DNA of 64,000 bases from Nocardioides okcheonensis (GTDB lineage Bacteria > Actinomycetota > Actinomycetes > Propionibacteriales > Nocardioidaceae). The position numbers and the translations under genes are program-made. The notes under the pieces were generated by a model that worked only from the letters and a program-made list of their open reading frames with translations, was not told where the DNA came from and did no database searches. Every line of letters starts with the position of its first letter. Position 1 is the stretch's first letter. The DNA lies in NCBI RefSeq assembly GCF_020991065.1, contig NZ_CP087710.1, forward strand, positions 4,092,001 through 4,156,000, written 5' to 3'. Positions 56,258 through 64,000 of the stretch are shown here, in pieces.

Positions 56258-57493
56258 ATGACCCAGCACACACCCCCCACGGCTTCCGCGGAGCCGGCCA
56301 CCTCGAACGGGCTCGGCCGCACCGCGGTCATGGGCGCCGTCTTCCTGATGGCGACCAGCGCGATCGGGCCGGGCTTCATCACCCAGACCGCCAACTACAC
56401 GATCAGCCTCGGCGCGGCCTTCGCCTGCGCGATCGCGATCTCGGTCGTCGTCGACATCGCCGTGCAGATGAACGTCTGGCGGGTCATCGGCGTCTCCGGG
56501 ATGCGCGCCCACGAGCTCGGCAACCAGGTCCTGCCGGGGGTGGGCTACCTCCTCGCCGCGCTGGTGTTCATCGGTGGCGTCGTGTTCAACATCGGCAACA
56601 TCGCGGGCGCGGGCCTCGGCGTCAACGCGATGCTCGGCGTCGACGCGCGCATCGGCGGCGCGGTGTCGGCCGGCCTCGCGATCCTGATCTTCCTCAGCCG
56701 TCGCGCCGGCGTGGCCCTGGACCGCATCGTGGTGCTGCTCGGGCTGCTGATGATCGTGGCGACGCTCGTCATCGCGATCTCGTCGTCGCCGCCCGTCGGC
56801 GACGCGCTGGTCAGCGTGGTCGCCCCCGAGGAGTTCGACTTCGTCGCCACCACCACGATCATCGGCGGCACCGTGGGCGGCTACATCACCTACGCCGGCG
56901 CCCACCGCCTGCTCGACTCCGGCCTCACCGGCCCCGAGCACGTCGCCGCCGTCAGCCGCAGCTCGGTCGTGTCCATCCTGGTCACCGGGCTGATGCGGGT
57001 GCTGCTGTTCCTCGCGATCCTCGGGGTCGTCGCGGGAGGTGCGGCGCTGTCGCAGGACGCCGTCGGTGGACCGGCCGGCGCGGCGTTCAGCGCCGCCGCG
57101 GGGGAGGCGGGGCTGCGCGTCTTCGGGGTGATCCTGTGGTCGGCCGCACTGACCTCGGTCATCGGCGCCGCCTACACGTCGGTGTCGTTCCTGACCACCT
57201 CCGCGACCCCCGAGCGGACCCGCAGCCTGGTGACGGTCGCGTTCATCGCGGTCTGCGCCGTCATCTACGTCGTCATCGAGCAGGCGCCGACGCAGCTGCT
57301 GATCTTCGCCGGCACCTTCAACGGCCTGATCCTGCCGATCGGCTTCGGGCTGCTGCTGTGGGTGGCCTGGCGCCGCCGCGACCTGCTGCACGGCTACCGC
57401 TACCCCGCGTGGCTGCTGGTCGTCGGTGCGCTGGCGTGGCTGCTCTCGCTCTACCTCGGCTACAACGCGCTGCTGCTGCTGGGTGACCTGTGA
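56258..57493 (+). CDS. NRAMP-related membrane transporter (YcsG-like), 411 aa
   Basis: Eleven predicted helices; [20 protein letters not shown] corresponds to the first NRAMP half-helix but with TAN in place of the metal-binding DPGN, so manganese transport is doubtful. The same family member (YcsG) heads the kip operon of B. subtilis. Probably imports the 5-oxoproline-type substrate used by the next genes. The next GTG overlaps its stop. Confidence 0.8.
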   Translation: MTQHTPPTASAEPATSNGLGRTAVMGAVFLMATSAIGPGFITQTANYTISLGAAFACAIAISVVVDIAVQMNVWRVIGVSGMRAHELGNQVLPGVGYLLAALVFIGGVVFNIGNIAGAGLGVNAMLGVDARIGGAVSAGLAILIFLSRRAGVALDRIVVLLGLLMIVATLVIAISSSPPVGDALVSVVAPEEFDFVATTTIIGGTVGGYITYAGAHRLLDSGLTGPEHVAAVSRSSVVSILVTGLMRVLLFLAILGVVAGGAALSQDAVGGPAGAAFSAAAGEAGLRVFGVILWSAALTSVIGAAYTSVSFLTTSATPERTRSLVTVAFIAVCAVIYVVIEQAPTQLLIFAGTFNGLILPIGFGLLLWVAWRRRDLLHGYRYPAWLLVVGALAWLLSLYLGYNALLLLGDL

Positions 57494-58254
57494 GCGCCCC
57501 GCGGATCGACCTCAACAGCGACGTCGGCGAGTCCTTCGGCCGCTGGACGCTGGGCGACGACGCCGGTGTGCTGGAGGTGGTGACCAGCGCCAACGTCGCG
57601 TGCGGCTTCCACGCCGGTGACGCCTCCACCCTGCGCCGCTGCTGTGAGGACGCCGCACGGCTCGGCGTGGTCGTCGGCGCCCAGGTCGGCTACCGCGACC
57701 TCGCCGGCTTCGGTCGGCGCTTCATCGACTACGACGCGACCGAGCTGGCCGACGACGTGCTCTACCAGGTCGGCGCCCTCGAGGCGCTCGCCCGTGTGGC
57801 CGGCACCCGCGTCTCCTACGTCAAGCCGCACGGCGCGCTCTACAACGCCACCGTCCACCACGAGGGACAGGCGCGGGCGGTCGTCGCGGCGGTCAGGGCG
57901 TACGACCCCTCGCTGCCGGTGCTCGGCCTGCCCGGCTCGCGGCTGCTCGCCGAGGCGGAGGCGGCCGGCCTGCGCACCGTGCGCGAGGCCTTCGCGGACC
58001 GCGCGTACACCCCCGAGGGCACCCTGCTGCCGCGCAGCGAGGCCGGCGCGGTGCTGCACGACCCGGACGAGGTCGCGGCGCGGGTGGTGCGGCTCGTCAC
58101 CGACGGCACGCTGGTCGCGGTCGACGGCTCGACCGTGCGGGTCGAGGCCGACTCGGTGTGCGTCCACGGCGACAGCCCCGGGGCGGTCGCCATGGCCACC
58201 GCCGTGCGCGACGCGCTCGTCGCGCAGGGCGTCGCGCCGGAGGCGTTCGCATGA
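57490..58254 (+). CDS. pxpA: 5-Oxoprolinase subunit A (LamB/YcsF family), 254 aa
   Basis: PxpABC hydrolyses 5-oxo-L-proline to glutamate with ATP. LamB/YcsF motifs: [20 protein letters not shown] at the N-terminus, [31 protein letters not shown] and [17 protein letters not shown] 57490 overlaps the transporter stop by 4 nt; its own stop overlaps pxpB. Full family length. Confidence 0.93.
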   Translation: MSAPRIDLNSDVGESFGRWTLGDDAGVLEVVTSANVACGFHAGDASTLRRCCEDAARLGVVVGAQVGYRDLAGFGRRFIDYDATELADDVLYQVGALEALARVAGTRVSYVKPHGALYNATVHHEGQARAVVAAVRAYDPSLPVLGLPGSRLLAEAEAAGLRTVREAFADRAYTPEGTLLPRSEAGAVLHDPDEVAARVVRLVTDGTLVAVDGSTVRVEADSVCVHGDSPGAVAMATAVRDALVAQGVAPEAFA

Positions 58255-58880
58255 GCGCCGCACCCACGCTGCTGCCCTACGGTGACCGCGCCGTGCTGGT
58301 CGAGCTGGGCTCGACCCAGGAGGCCGTCGACTACGCGGTCGCGCTGCGCGGGCGGGACGCCCCCGTGGTCGGTGAGGTGGTGCCGGCCGCCCGGACGGTG
58401 CTGGTGGTCGCCGACGAGGGCGCGGCGCTGGCCGACCTGCGTGCGCTCCTCGCCGACGTCGCACCGGCGTCCGGCGGCGACGCGGCCGCCGAGCAGCCCG
58501 TCGTCGAGGTGCCGGTGACCTACGACGGCGAGGACCTCGCCGACGTCGCCCGCCTGACCGGGCTGTCCGAGCGCGAGGTGGTGGCCGCCCACACCGGCCA
58601 GGAGTGGCGGGTCGCCTTCGGCGGCTTCGCGCCGGGCTTCGGCTACCTCATCGGCCAGGACGAGCGGCTGCACGTGCCCCGCCGCGGCGAGTCCCGCACC
58701 CGCGTGCCGGCCGGGGCGGTCGGGCTGGCGGGGGAGTACTCCGGGATCTACCCGCGCTCGTCGCCGGGCGGGTGGCAGCTGATCGGGCGCACGGACGTGC
58801 CGCTGTGGGACCTCGACCGGGACCCGGCCGCCCTGCTCGCGCCCGGCGTCCGGGTGCGCTTCGTGGAGGCGTCGCAGTGA
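58251..58880 (+). CDS. pxpB: 5-Oxoprolinase subunit B (KipI), 209 aa
   Basis: Carboxyltransferase-like subunit 1: [51 protein letters not shown], and [15 protein letters not shown] with the conserved [13 protein letters not shown]. In B. subtilis, KipI also inhibits the sporulation kinase KinA; that role is not expected here. ATG 58251. Confidence 0.92.
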   Translation: MSAAPTLLPYGDRAVLVELGSTQEAVDYAVALRGRDAPVVGEVVPAARTVLVVADEGAALADLRALLADVAPASGGDAAAEQPVVEVPVTYDGEDLADVARLTGLSEREVVAAHTGQEWRVAFGGFAPGFGYLIGQDERLHVPRRGESRTRVPAGAVGLAGEYSGIYPRSSPGGWQLIGRTDVPLWDLDRDPAALLAPGVRVRFVEASQ

Positions 58881-59740
58881 GCCGGGCCCTGCGCGTGCAC
58901 GCCGTCGGACCCGTGGCGCTGGTGGAGGACCTGGGACGCCGCGGCCTGTCCGGGGTCGGCGTCGGCCGGTCCGGCGCCGCGGACCGGGCGGCCCTGCGCC
59001 AGGCCAACCGGCTGCTGGCCAACGAGGAGGGTGCCGCCGCCGTCGAGGTGACCTTCGGCGGGCTCGAGGTCGAGGTCGTGGGCGAGGGCAGCTGGTGCTG
59101 CGTCACCGGTGCCCCGTGCCCGGTCACCGTCGACGGTCGCGAGGTCGGCTCGCACACCGTGTTCTTCGCCGAGCCCGGCGCCCGCGTCCGGCTGGGCGCG
59201 CCCACGGCCGGCCTGCGGTCCTACCTCGGGGTCCGCGGCGGCGTCGAGCCCGACGAGGTGCTGGGCTCGCGCTCCAGCGACGTGATGTCCGGACTCGGAC
59301 CGCCGCCGCTGGAGGTCGGCGACGTGCTGCCCGTCGGCTGCCCGGGCGACCGGTTCTCCGACCTCGACACCGTCGTCGTCCCCGACCTGGCCGGGGACGT
59401 CGTGCTGCGCGCCGTCCGCGGCCCCCGCGACGGGTGGGTGGCCGACGCCGACCTGCTGGTGTCGACCGGCTGGGCGGTCACCGAGCGGAGCAACCGGGTC
59501 GGGATGCGCCTCGGCGGCCCCGCCCTCGAGCACGCCCGCGACGAGCAGCTGCCGAGCGAGGGCGCCTGGCGCGGGGCCGTGCAGGTCCCGCCGGACGGAG
59601 AGCCGGTGCTCTTCCTCGCCGACCACCCCGTCACCGGCGGCTACCCCGTCGTCGCCGTGGTGGTCGACGCCGACGTCGACCGCGCCGCGCAGCTGCGGCC
59701 CGGCGACACGGTGCGCTTCCGCTGGGTGGAGGCGTCGTGA
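58877..59740 (+). CDS. pxpC: 5-Oxoprolinase subunit C (KipA), 287 aa
   Basis: Carboxyltransferase-like subunit 2 (AHS2): [32 protein letters not shown] beta region, [20 protein letters not shown], and [13 protein letters not shown] near residues 195-215, ending [21 protein letters not shown] 58877 overlaps the pxpB stop by 4 nt. Forms the PxpBC complex. Confidence 0.92.
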   Translation: MSRALRVHAVGPVALVEDLGRRGLSGVGVGRSGAADRAALRQANRLLANEEGAAAVEVTFGGLEVEVVGEGSWCCVTGAPCPVTVDGREVGSHTVFFAEPGARVRLGAPTAGLRSYLGVRGGVEPDEVLGSRSSDVMSGLGPPPLEVGDVLPVGCPGDRFSDLDTVVVPDLAGDVVLRAVRGPRDGWVADADLLVSTGWAVTERSNRVGMRLGGPALEHARDEQLPSEGAWRGAVQVPPDGEPVLFLADHPVTGGYPVVAVVVDADVDRAAQLRPGDTVRFRWVEAS

Positions 59741-60534
59741 GCGCCCGCCTCCCGCCGGACCCGGGCGCGCTGACGCCCCGCGAGGCGCGCCGGCTGTTCC
59801 GCGACGGACTGGTGACCCCCACCGCGGGGTGGAGCCGTGGGTGGACGCAGGCCAACCTCGTCGCGCTGCCCCGCGACCTCGCCCTCGACTTCCTGGTCTT
59901 CGCCCAGCGCAACCCCAAGCCGTGCCCGGTGCTCGACGTGCTCGAGGCCGGCGCGGTCTCCGGGCCGCTGCTCGACGGCGACGTCCGCACCGACCTCCCG
60001 GCCTACCGCGTCTACGTCGACGGCGAGCTCGTCGACGAGGTGCCGGACGCGACCGGCTGGTGGCGCGACGACCTGGTCGCGTTCCTGGTGGGGTGCAGCT
60101 TCACCTTCGAGGCCGCGCTCGCCGAGGGCGGCGTGCCGGTGCGCCACGTCGAGCAGGGGGTCAACGTCCCGATGTACGTCACGGACCGGCGCTGCCGCCC
60201 GGCCGGGACGATGTCGGGACCGTTGGTGGTGTCGATGCGGCCGGTCCCCGCGGACCGGGTCGCCGACGCCGTACGGATCACCTCGCGCTACCCCGCGGTG
60301 CACGGCGCACCGGTGCACGTCGGGGACCCGGGGGCGATCGGCATCGCCGACCTCGGCCGCCCCGACTTCGGCGACCCGGTCGAGGTCCGCGACGGCGAGG
60401 TCCCGGTGTTCTGGGCCTGCGGGGTCACCCCGCAGGCCGCGGTCATGGAGTCGCGCCCGTCGCTGGCGATCTCGCACGCGCCCGGGCACATGCTCGTCAC
60501 CGACGCACGGGACGCCGACTACCTGGTGCCGTGA
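59737..60534 (+). CDS. Putative hydro-lyase, DUF1445 (YcsI family), 265 aa
   Basis: Typical D-glutamate cyclase/YcsI-type protein: [52 protein letters not shown] (catalytic-region GCSF), [10 protein letters not shown] and [29 protein letters not shown]1445 relatives of the mammalian D-glutamate cyclase make 5-oxo-D-proline, fitting an oxoproline operon. GTG 59737 overlaps pxpC. Its end overlaps the convergent epimerase by 16 bp. Confidence 0.88.
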   Translation: MSARLPPDPGALTPREARRLFRDGLVTPTAGWSRGWTQANLVALPRDLALDFLVFAQRNPKPCPVLDVLEAGAVSGPLLDGDVRTDLPAYRVYVDGELVDEVPDATGWWRDDLVAFLVGCSFTFEAALAEGGVPVRHVEQGVNVPMYVTDRRCRPAGTMSGPLVVSMRPVPADRVADAVRITSRYPAVHGAPVHVGDPGAIGIADLGRPDFGDPVEVRDGEVPVFWACGVTPQAAVMESRPSLAISHAPGHMLVTDARDADYLVP

Positions 60535-60971
60535 GGCTCGACGAGCTCGACCAGCACGCCGCCGGCGTCCTTGGGGTGGATGAAGTTGACCCGGCTGTCC
60601 GAGGTGCCCCGCCTCGGGGCGTCGTAGAGCAGGCGCAGGCCGCGCTCGCGCAGCACCGAGGCGACGTGCTCGACGTCGTCGACGCGGAAGGCGAGCTGCT
60701 GGATGCCCTGGCCGTTGCGGTCGAGGAACTTCGCGATGGTCGACTCGGGCGTCAGCGGGGCGAGCAGCTGGATGCACGAGCCGGAGTCGCCGACGCCGAC
60801 CATGGCCTCGCGGACGCCCTGCTCCTCGTTGGTCTCCTCGTGCAGCACCTGCATGCCGTAGGCGTCGCGGTAGAAGGCCATCGCCTCGTCGAGGTCGGGC
60901 ACCGCGATGCCGACGTGGTCGATCGCGGTGAACAGGTGCTGGACGTCGGCAGGCAGGTCGGGGGTCGTCAT
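60519..60971 (-). CDS. mce: Methylmalonyl-CoA/ethylmalonyl-CoA epimerase, 150 aa
   Basis: VOC-fold racemase interconverting (2R)- and (2S)-methylmalonyl-Co[69 protein letters not shown] and LVELVEPHG give the metal His/Gln/Glu set. Divergent from the thiolase gene, as in mycobacteria (Rv1322A-fadA4). Serves Ecm and the propionyl-CoA branch. ATG 60971. Confidence 0.92.
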   Translation of the reverse strand: MTTPDLPADVQHLFTAIDHVGIAVPDLDEAMAFYRDAYGMQVLHEETNEEQGVREAMVGVGDSGSCIQLLAPLTPESTIAKFLDRNGQGIQQLAFRVDDVEHVASVLRERGLRLLYDAPRRGTSDSRVNFIHPKDAGGVLVELVEPHGTR

Positions 60972-61130
60972 GCGGCCATCCTTCCCCCGCCCGCTCCGGC
61001 GCGCGAGGGGGTGTGACGTGTGCCTCACGGTGAATGACCGCTCACCCCCTGCCGCGCCGAAGGGGGTGGTGGGTATCGTCCCAAGCGGCGGCGCGCCTGC
61101 CGCCCCACAACGCACGCCTGGAGGAGACCC

Positions 61131-62315
61131 ATGTCCGGATCTGTGATCGTCGCCGGCGCCCGCACGCCCATCGGCCGCCTGCTCGGTGGCCTGAAGGACC
61201 AGTCGGCGGCCGACCTCGGCGGCGTGGCCATCAAGGGTGCGCTCGAGAAGGCCGGCGTCAGCGGCGACCAGGTCGACTACGTGATCATGGGCCAGGTCAT
61301 CCAGGCCGGTGCCGGCCAGATCACCGCCCGCCAGGCCGCGGTCAAGGGCGGCATCCCGATGGACGTCCCGTCGATCACCATCAACAAGGTGTGCCTGTCG
61401 GGCCTCAACGCGATCGCGATGGCCGACCAGCTGATCCGCGCCGGTGAGCACGAGGTCGTGGTGGCCGGCGGCATGGAGTCGATGACCCAGGCCCCGCACC
61501 TGCTGCCGAAGAGCCGCGAGGGCTTCAAGTACGGCGACACCGCGCTGGTCGACTCGATGGCCTACGACGCGCTCTACGACCAGTTCACCCACCAGGCGAT
61601 GATCAACCTGACCGATGGCTGCAACGCCGCGGGCGCCAACCTCACCCGCGAGGAGCAGGACGCGTTCTCCGCGCAGTCGCACCAGCGCGCCGCCCTGGCC
61701 TGGAAGAACGGCCTGTTCGAGGACGAGGTCGTGCCGGTCACCATCTCGACCCGCAAGGGCGACGTCACGGTCGCCGAGGACGAGGGCGTCCGCGCGGACA
61801 CGTCCGTCGAGTCGCTCGCCCGGCTCCGCCCGGTGAGCAAGGACGGCAGCATCACCGCCGGCTCGGCCTCGCAGATCTCCGACGGTGCGTGCGCCGTGGT
61901 CGTGATGAGCAAGGCGAAGGCCGAGGAGCTCGGCCTCACCTGGATCGCCGAGATCGGCGCGTCCGGGCAGGTCGCCGGCCCCGACTCCTCCCTTCAGCTC
62001 CAGCCGGCCAACGCCATCGCGAAGGCCGCCGCGAAGGAGGGCATCGACGTCGCGGACATCGACCTCTTCGAGCTCAACGAGGCCTTCGCCGCGGTCGGCA
62101 TCGAGTCCGCCCGCCAGCTCGGCGTCGGCGAGGACAAGGTCAACGTCAACGGCGGCGCGATCGCGCTCGGCCACCCGGTCGGCATGTCCGGCGCCCGCAT
62201 CGTGCTGACGCTCGCGCTCGAGCTCAAGCGCCGCGGTGGCGGCGTCGGTGCCGCCGCGCTGTGCGGCGGCGGCGGTCAGGGCGACGCGCTGATCATCCGC
62301 GTCCCCGGCGCCTGA
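61131..62315 (+). CDS. Acetyl-CoA C-acetyltransferase (thiolase II), 394 aa
   Basis: Condenses two acetyl-CoA into acetoacetyl-Co[21 protein letters not shown], nucleophile Cys in [38 protein letters not shown] (active His) and the second Cys in [14 protein letters not shown]. Start ATG 61131 with GGAGGAG. First step feeding the hydroxybutyryl-CoA dehydrogenase and Ccr. The 159-bp divergent gap holds a TATCGT -10-like box (61074-61079). Orthologous position to fadA4. Confidence 0.95.
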   Translation: MSGSVIVAGARTPIGRLLGGLKDQSAADLGGVAIKGALEKAGVSGDQVDYVIMGQVIQAGAGQITARQAAVKGGIPMDVPSITINKVCLSGLNAIAMADQLIRAGEHEVVVAGGMESMTQAPHLLPKSREGFKYGDTALVDSMAYDALYDQFTHQAMINLTDGCNAAGANLTREEQDAFSAQSHQRAALAWKNGLFEDEVVPVTISTRKGDVTVAEDEGVRADTSVESLARLRPVSKDGSITAGSASQISDGACAVVVMSKAKAEELGLTWIAEIGASGQVAGPDSSLQLQPANAIAKAAAKEGIDVADIDLFELNEAFAAVGIESARQLGVGEDKVNVNGGAIALGHPVGMSGARIVLTLALELKRRGGGVGAAALCGGGGQGDALIIRVPGA

Positions 62316-62335
62316 GCGGGCGCGGGACCTCGGGC

Positions 62336-63286
62336 GTGACGCGACGGGGCGCCGTCGCCGTCCCCGACCTCGTGGCGCGAGCCCGGGACGGGGAGCCGGC
62401 GGCGGTCGCCCGCCTCATCTCGCTCGTCGAGGACGCCTCCCCGGCGCTGCGCGAGGTGATGGCGGCGCTGTCGCCGCACGTCGGCCACGCCCACGTCGTG
62501 GGCATCACCGGTGCGCCGGGCGTCGGCAAGTCCACCTCGACCAACGCGCTGGTCGCCGCGCTGCGCCGCGCCGGCCGACGGGTGGGCGTGCTCGCCGTCG
62601 ACCCCTCGTCGCCGTTCTCCGGCGGCGCGCTGCTCGGCGACCGGGTGCGGATGGGCGACCACGCGCTGGACCGGGACGTCTTCATCCGCTCGATGGGCTC
62701 CCGCGGCCACCTCGGCGGGCTGGCCCGGTCCACACCGCAGGCCGTGCGGGTCCTCGACGCGGCCGGCTTCGACGTCGTGGTCGTCGAGACCGTGGGCGTC
62801 GGGCAGAGCGAGGTCGAGGTCGCCGGGCTCGCCGACACCACGCTCGTCCTGCTCGCGCCGGGGATGGGCGACGGCATCCAGGCGGCGAAGGCCGGGATCC
62901 TCGAGGTCGGTGACCTCTACGCGGTCAACAAGGCCGACCGCGACGGGGCCGACCGCACCCGGCGCGAGCTCCGCTCGATGCTCGCCATGGTCGAGCGGCG
63001 CGAGCAGGGCTGGCGCCCGCCCGTGATCGCCACGGTCGCCAGCACGGGGGAGGGGATCGACCGGCTGCTCGAGGAGGTCGACCGGCACGCGGCCTGGCTG
63101 CGCGAGAGCGGTGAGCTGGCCCTCCGGCGCACGGCCCGGGCCCGGCGGGAGGTGGAGGCGATCGCGCTGGCCACCCTGCAGGAGCGGTGGCACGCCTCGG
63201 GCGGCGCCGGCCTCGATTGCCTCGGTGAGCGCGTCGCCGCGGGCGAGCTCGACCCGTTCGGCGCTGCCGACGAGCTGCTCAGCTGA
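62336..63286 (+). CDS. meaB: MeaB/ArgK-type G-protein chaperone of B12 mutases, 316 aa
   Basis: GTPase that loads and protects adenosylcobalamin mutases. Walker A ITGAPGVGKSTSTNALVAAL (about residue 60), the switch/metal region VDPSSPFSGGALLGDRVRM, DVVVVETVGVGQSEVEVAGL and base-recognition VNKADRDGADR (NKxD). C-terminal helical dimerisation domain. GTG 62336, 20 bp after the thiolase stop, probably co-transcribed. Partner here is presumably Ecm. Ends overlapping the convergent SDR by 8 bp. Confidence 0.93.
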   Translation: MTRRGAVAVPDLVARARDGEPAAVARLISLVEDASPALREVMAALSPHVGHAHVVGITGAPGVGKSTSTNALVAALRRAGRRVGVLAVDPSSPFSGGALLGDRVRMGDHALDRDVFIRSMGSRGHLGGLARSTPQAVRVLDAAGFDVVVVETVGVGQSEVEVAGLADTTLVLLAPGMGDGIQAAKAGILEVGDLYAVNKADRDGADRTRRELRSMLAMVERREQGWRPPVIATVASTGEGIDRLLEEVDRHAAWLRESGELALRRTARARREVEAIALATLQERWHASGGAGLDCLGERVAAGELDPFGAADELLS

Positions 63287-64000
63287 GCCGCAGCGTCTGC
63301 CCGGTGATCCGGGAGGCCGCGCTGCTGGCGAGGAAGAGGGTGGCGTCGGTGACCGCGTCGGCGACCCGGCTGCGGCTGCGCACCAGCGTGTCGCCCGAGA
63401 CCCGGCTGCCGGAGTAGGTCGCGGTCGGGGCGTACTGGCGCGGCAGCACCGAGCGGGGGGAGTGCACGACGGAGTTGACCCGCACACCGAGGCCCGCCCA
63501 CTGCTCGCCGGCGCGCGCCGTCGAGGCGAGCAGCTCGGCCTCGGCCTCCTCGGGGGTGGACGACAGCTCCAGCCACGAGCGGACCGCGCCGGTGTTGACC
63601 ACGCAGCCGCCGCCGAGGGCGGGGCTGTGGCTGAGCTTGAGGCGCAGGCGGGTGGTGAGGAACATCGGGCCGAGCAGGCCGGAGCGCGCGGCGCCCGCGA
63701 CGAACGACTGCTCCGAGGGCGGGAGGCCGTAGGGCAGGGTGCAGCCGGCGGCCAGCACCAGCACGTCGAGGTGGTCGATGCCCGCGGCGAGCTGGTCGAT
63801 CGACTGCTGGCGGGCGAGGTTGACCGACTCGTAGTCGAACGCGGACAGGTCGGTGTCGTAGAGCGAGCGCAGCATCATCGTGCCGGTGACGGTCACGGAG
63901 GCGCCGGACTGCGCGAACGCGCTGGCGACGGCGTGGCCCTCGCCCCGTGTTCCACCGACCACGAGGACCTGGTAGCCGGTGAAGTCGTATGACCCCGAAG
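63279..64000 (-). CDS. SDR family oxidoreductase-like protein (5' end outside window)
   Basis: Rossmann start YQVLVVGGTRGEGHAVASAF (GGxxGxG), LDVLVLAAGCTLPYG (the NNAG position replaced by AAGC), VVNTGAVRSWLELSSTPEEA and a C-terminal TLFLASSAASRITGQTLRLS. The usual YxxxK catalytic pair is not seen after the serine segment, so activity is uncertain. The frame continues beyond 64000 (SGSYDFTGYQV reads in frame), so the start is a few codons outside. Family clear, role unknown. Confidence 0.78.
   Translation of the reverse strand, partial: SGSYDFTGYQVLVVGGTRGEGHAVASAFAQSGASVTVTGTMMLRSLYDTDLSAFDYESVNLARQQSIDQLAAGIDHLDVLVLAAGCTLPYGLPPSEQSFVAGAARSGLLGPMFLTTRLRLKLSHSPALGGGCVVNTGAVRSWLELSSTPEEAEAELLASTARAGEQWAGLGVRVNSVVHSPRSVLPRQYAPTATYSGSRVSGDTLVRSRSRVADAVTDATLFLASSAASRITGQTLRLS

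Noticed and set aside
56258..57493. Manganese/iron NRAMP transporter
   Set aside because: The metal-binding DPGN is replaced by TAN and the operon is for 5-oxoproline, so a metal role was not assigned.

Overview
The window is a high-GC chromosomal segment of an actinobacterium, most likely a Nocardioides-like member of the Nocardioidaceae. The genus is inferred from overall gene content and short dispersed palindromes. The phylum is secure. The evidence is the fused E2-E1 2-oxoglutarate decarboxylase Kgd, the mismatch endonuclease NucS, a FilP/Scy-type coiled-coil protein, frequent GTG starts, many leaderless-looking promoters, and the order argS-lysA-hom-thrC-thrB-rho-rpmE-prfA-prmC-tsaC-wecA-atpIZBEFHAGDC-DUF2550, which matches the mycobacterial order.

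Region by region. 1-8 kb: end of a fatty acid desaturase, a DUF6104 gene and kgd (minus), a lipoprotein/LCP pair, a large secreted protein, tRNA-Arg(CCG) and a thioesterase. 8-14.4 kb: argS and the lysine/threonine genes in tightly coupled order. 14.6-21.2 kb: rho, rpmE, prfA, prmC, tsaC and a WecA-type transferase, interrupted by a 452-bp insertion at the prmC-tsaC junction. 21.2-29 kb: complete F1Fo ATP synthase operon closed by a perfect hairpin. 29-32.4 kb: DUF2550, a repeat pair, a divergent LacI/MFS pair and a PduO-type cobalamin adenosyltransferase. 32.5-44.4 kb: STAS protein, ethylmalonyl-CoA mutase, an iron-box/ferritin unit, a WXG-type secretion-substrate operon, DAAO, NucS, a GNAT-MOSC fusion and a duplicated hydroxybutyryl-CoA dehydrogenase. 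44.4-53.9 kb: exported, VOC, LuxR-ATPase, hydrolase, CGNR, EamA, AI-2E and FilP-like genes. 53.9-64 kb: ccr, a GntR-controlled kip/pxp (5-oxoproline) operon, methylmalonyl-CoA epimerase, thiolase, meaB and a partial SDR.

Metabolic logic: thiolase, hydroxybutyryl-CoA dehydrogenase, Ccr, Ecm, epimerase, MeaB and the B12 adenosyltransferase together supply most of an ethylmalonyl-CoA route for assimilating C2 units, spread over about 32 kb. The kip-like operon would recycle 5-oxoproline.

The two strongest oddities are: (i) the Rho at its canonical locus has lost the P-loop lysine, the catalytic glutamate and the R-loop lysine while carrying a roughly 110-residue Gln-rich segment; (ii) a 452-bp cassette flanked by a perfect 27-bp direct repeat has been inserted into the 3' end of prmC, giving it a new C-terminus and carrying one small secreted four-cysteine protein and its own terminator. 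Alignments to known proteins are from memory and by eye; no search was run.
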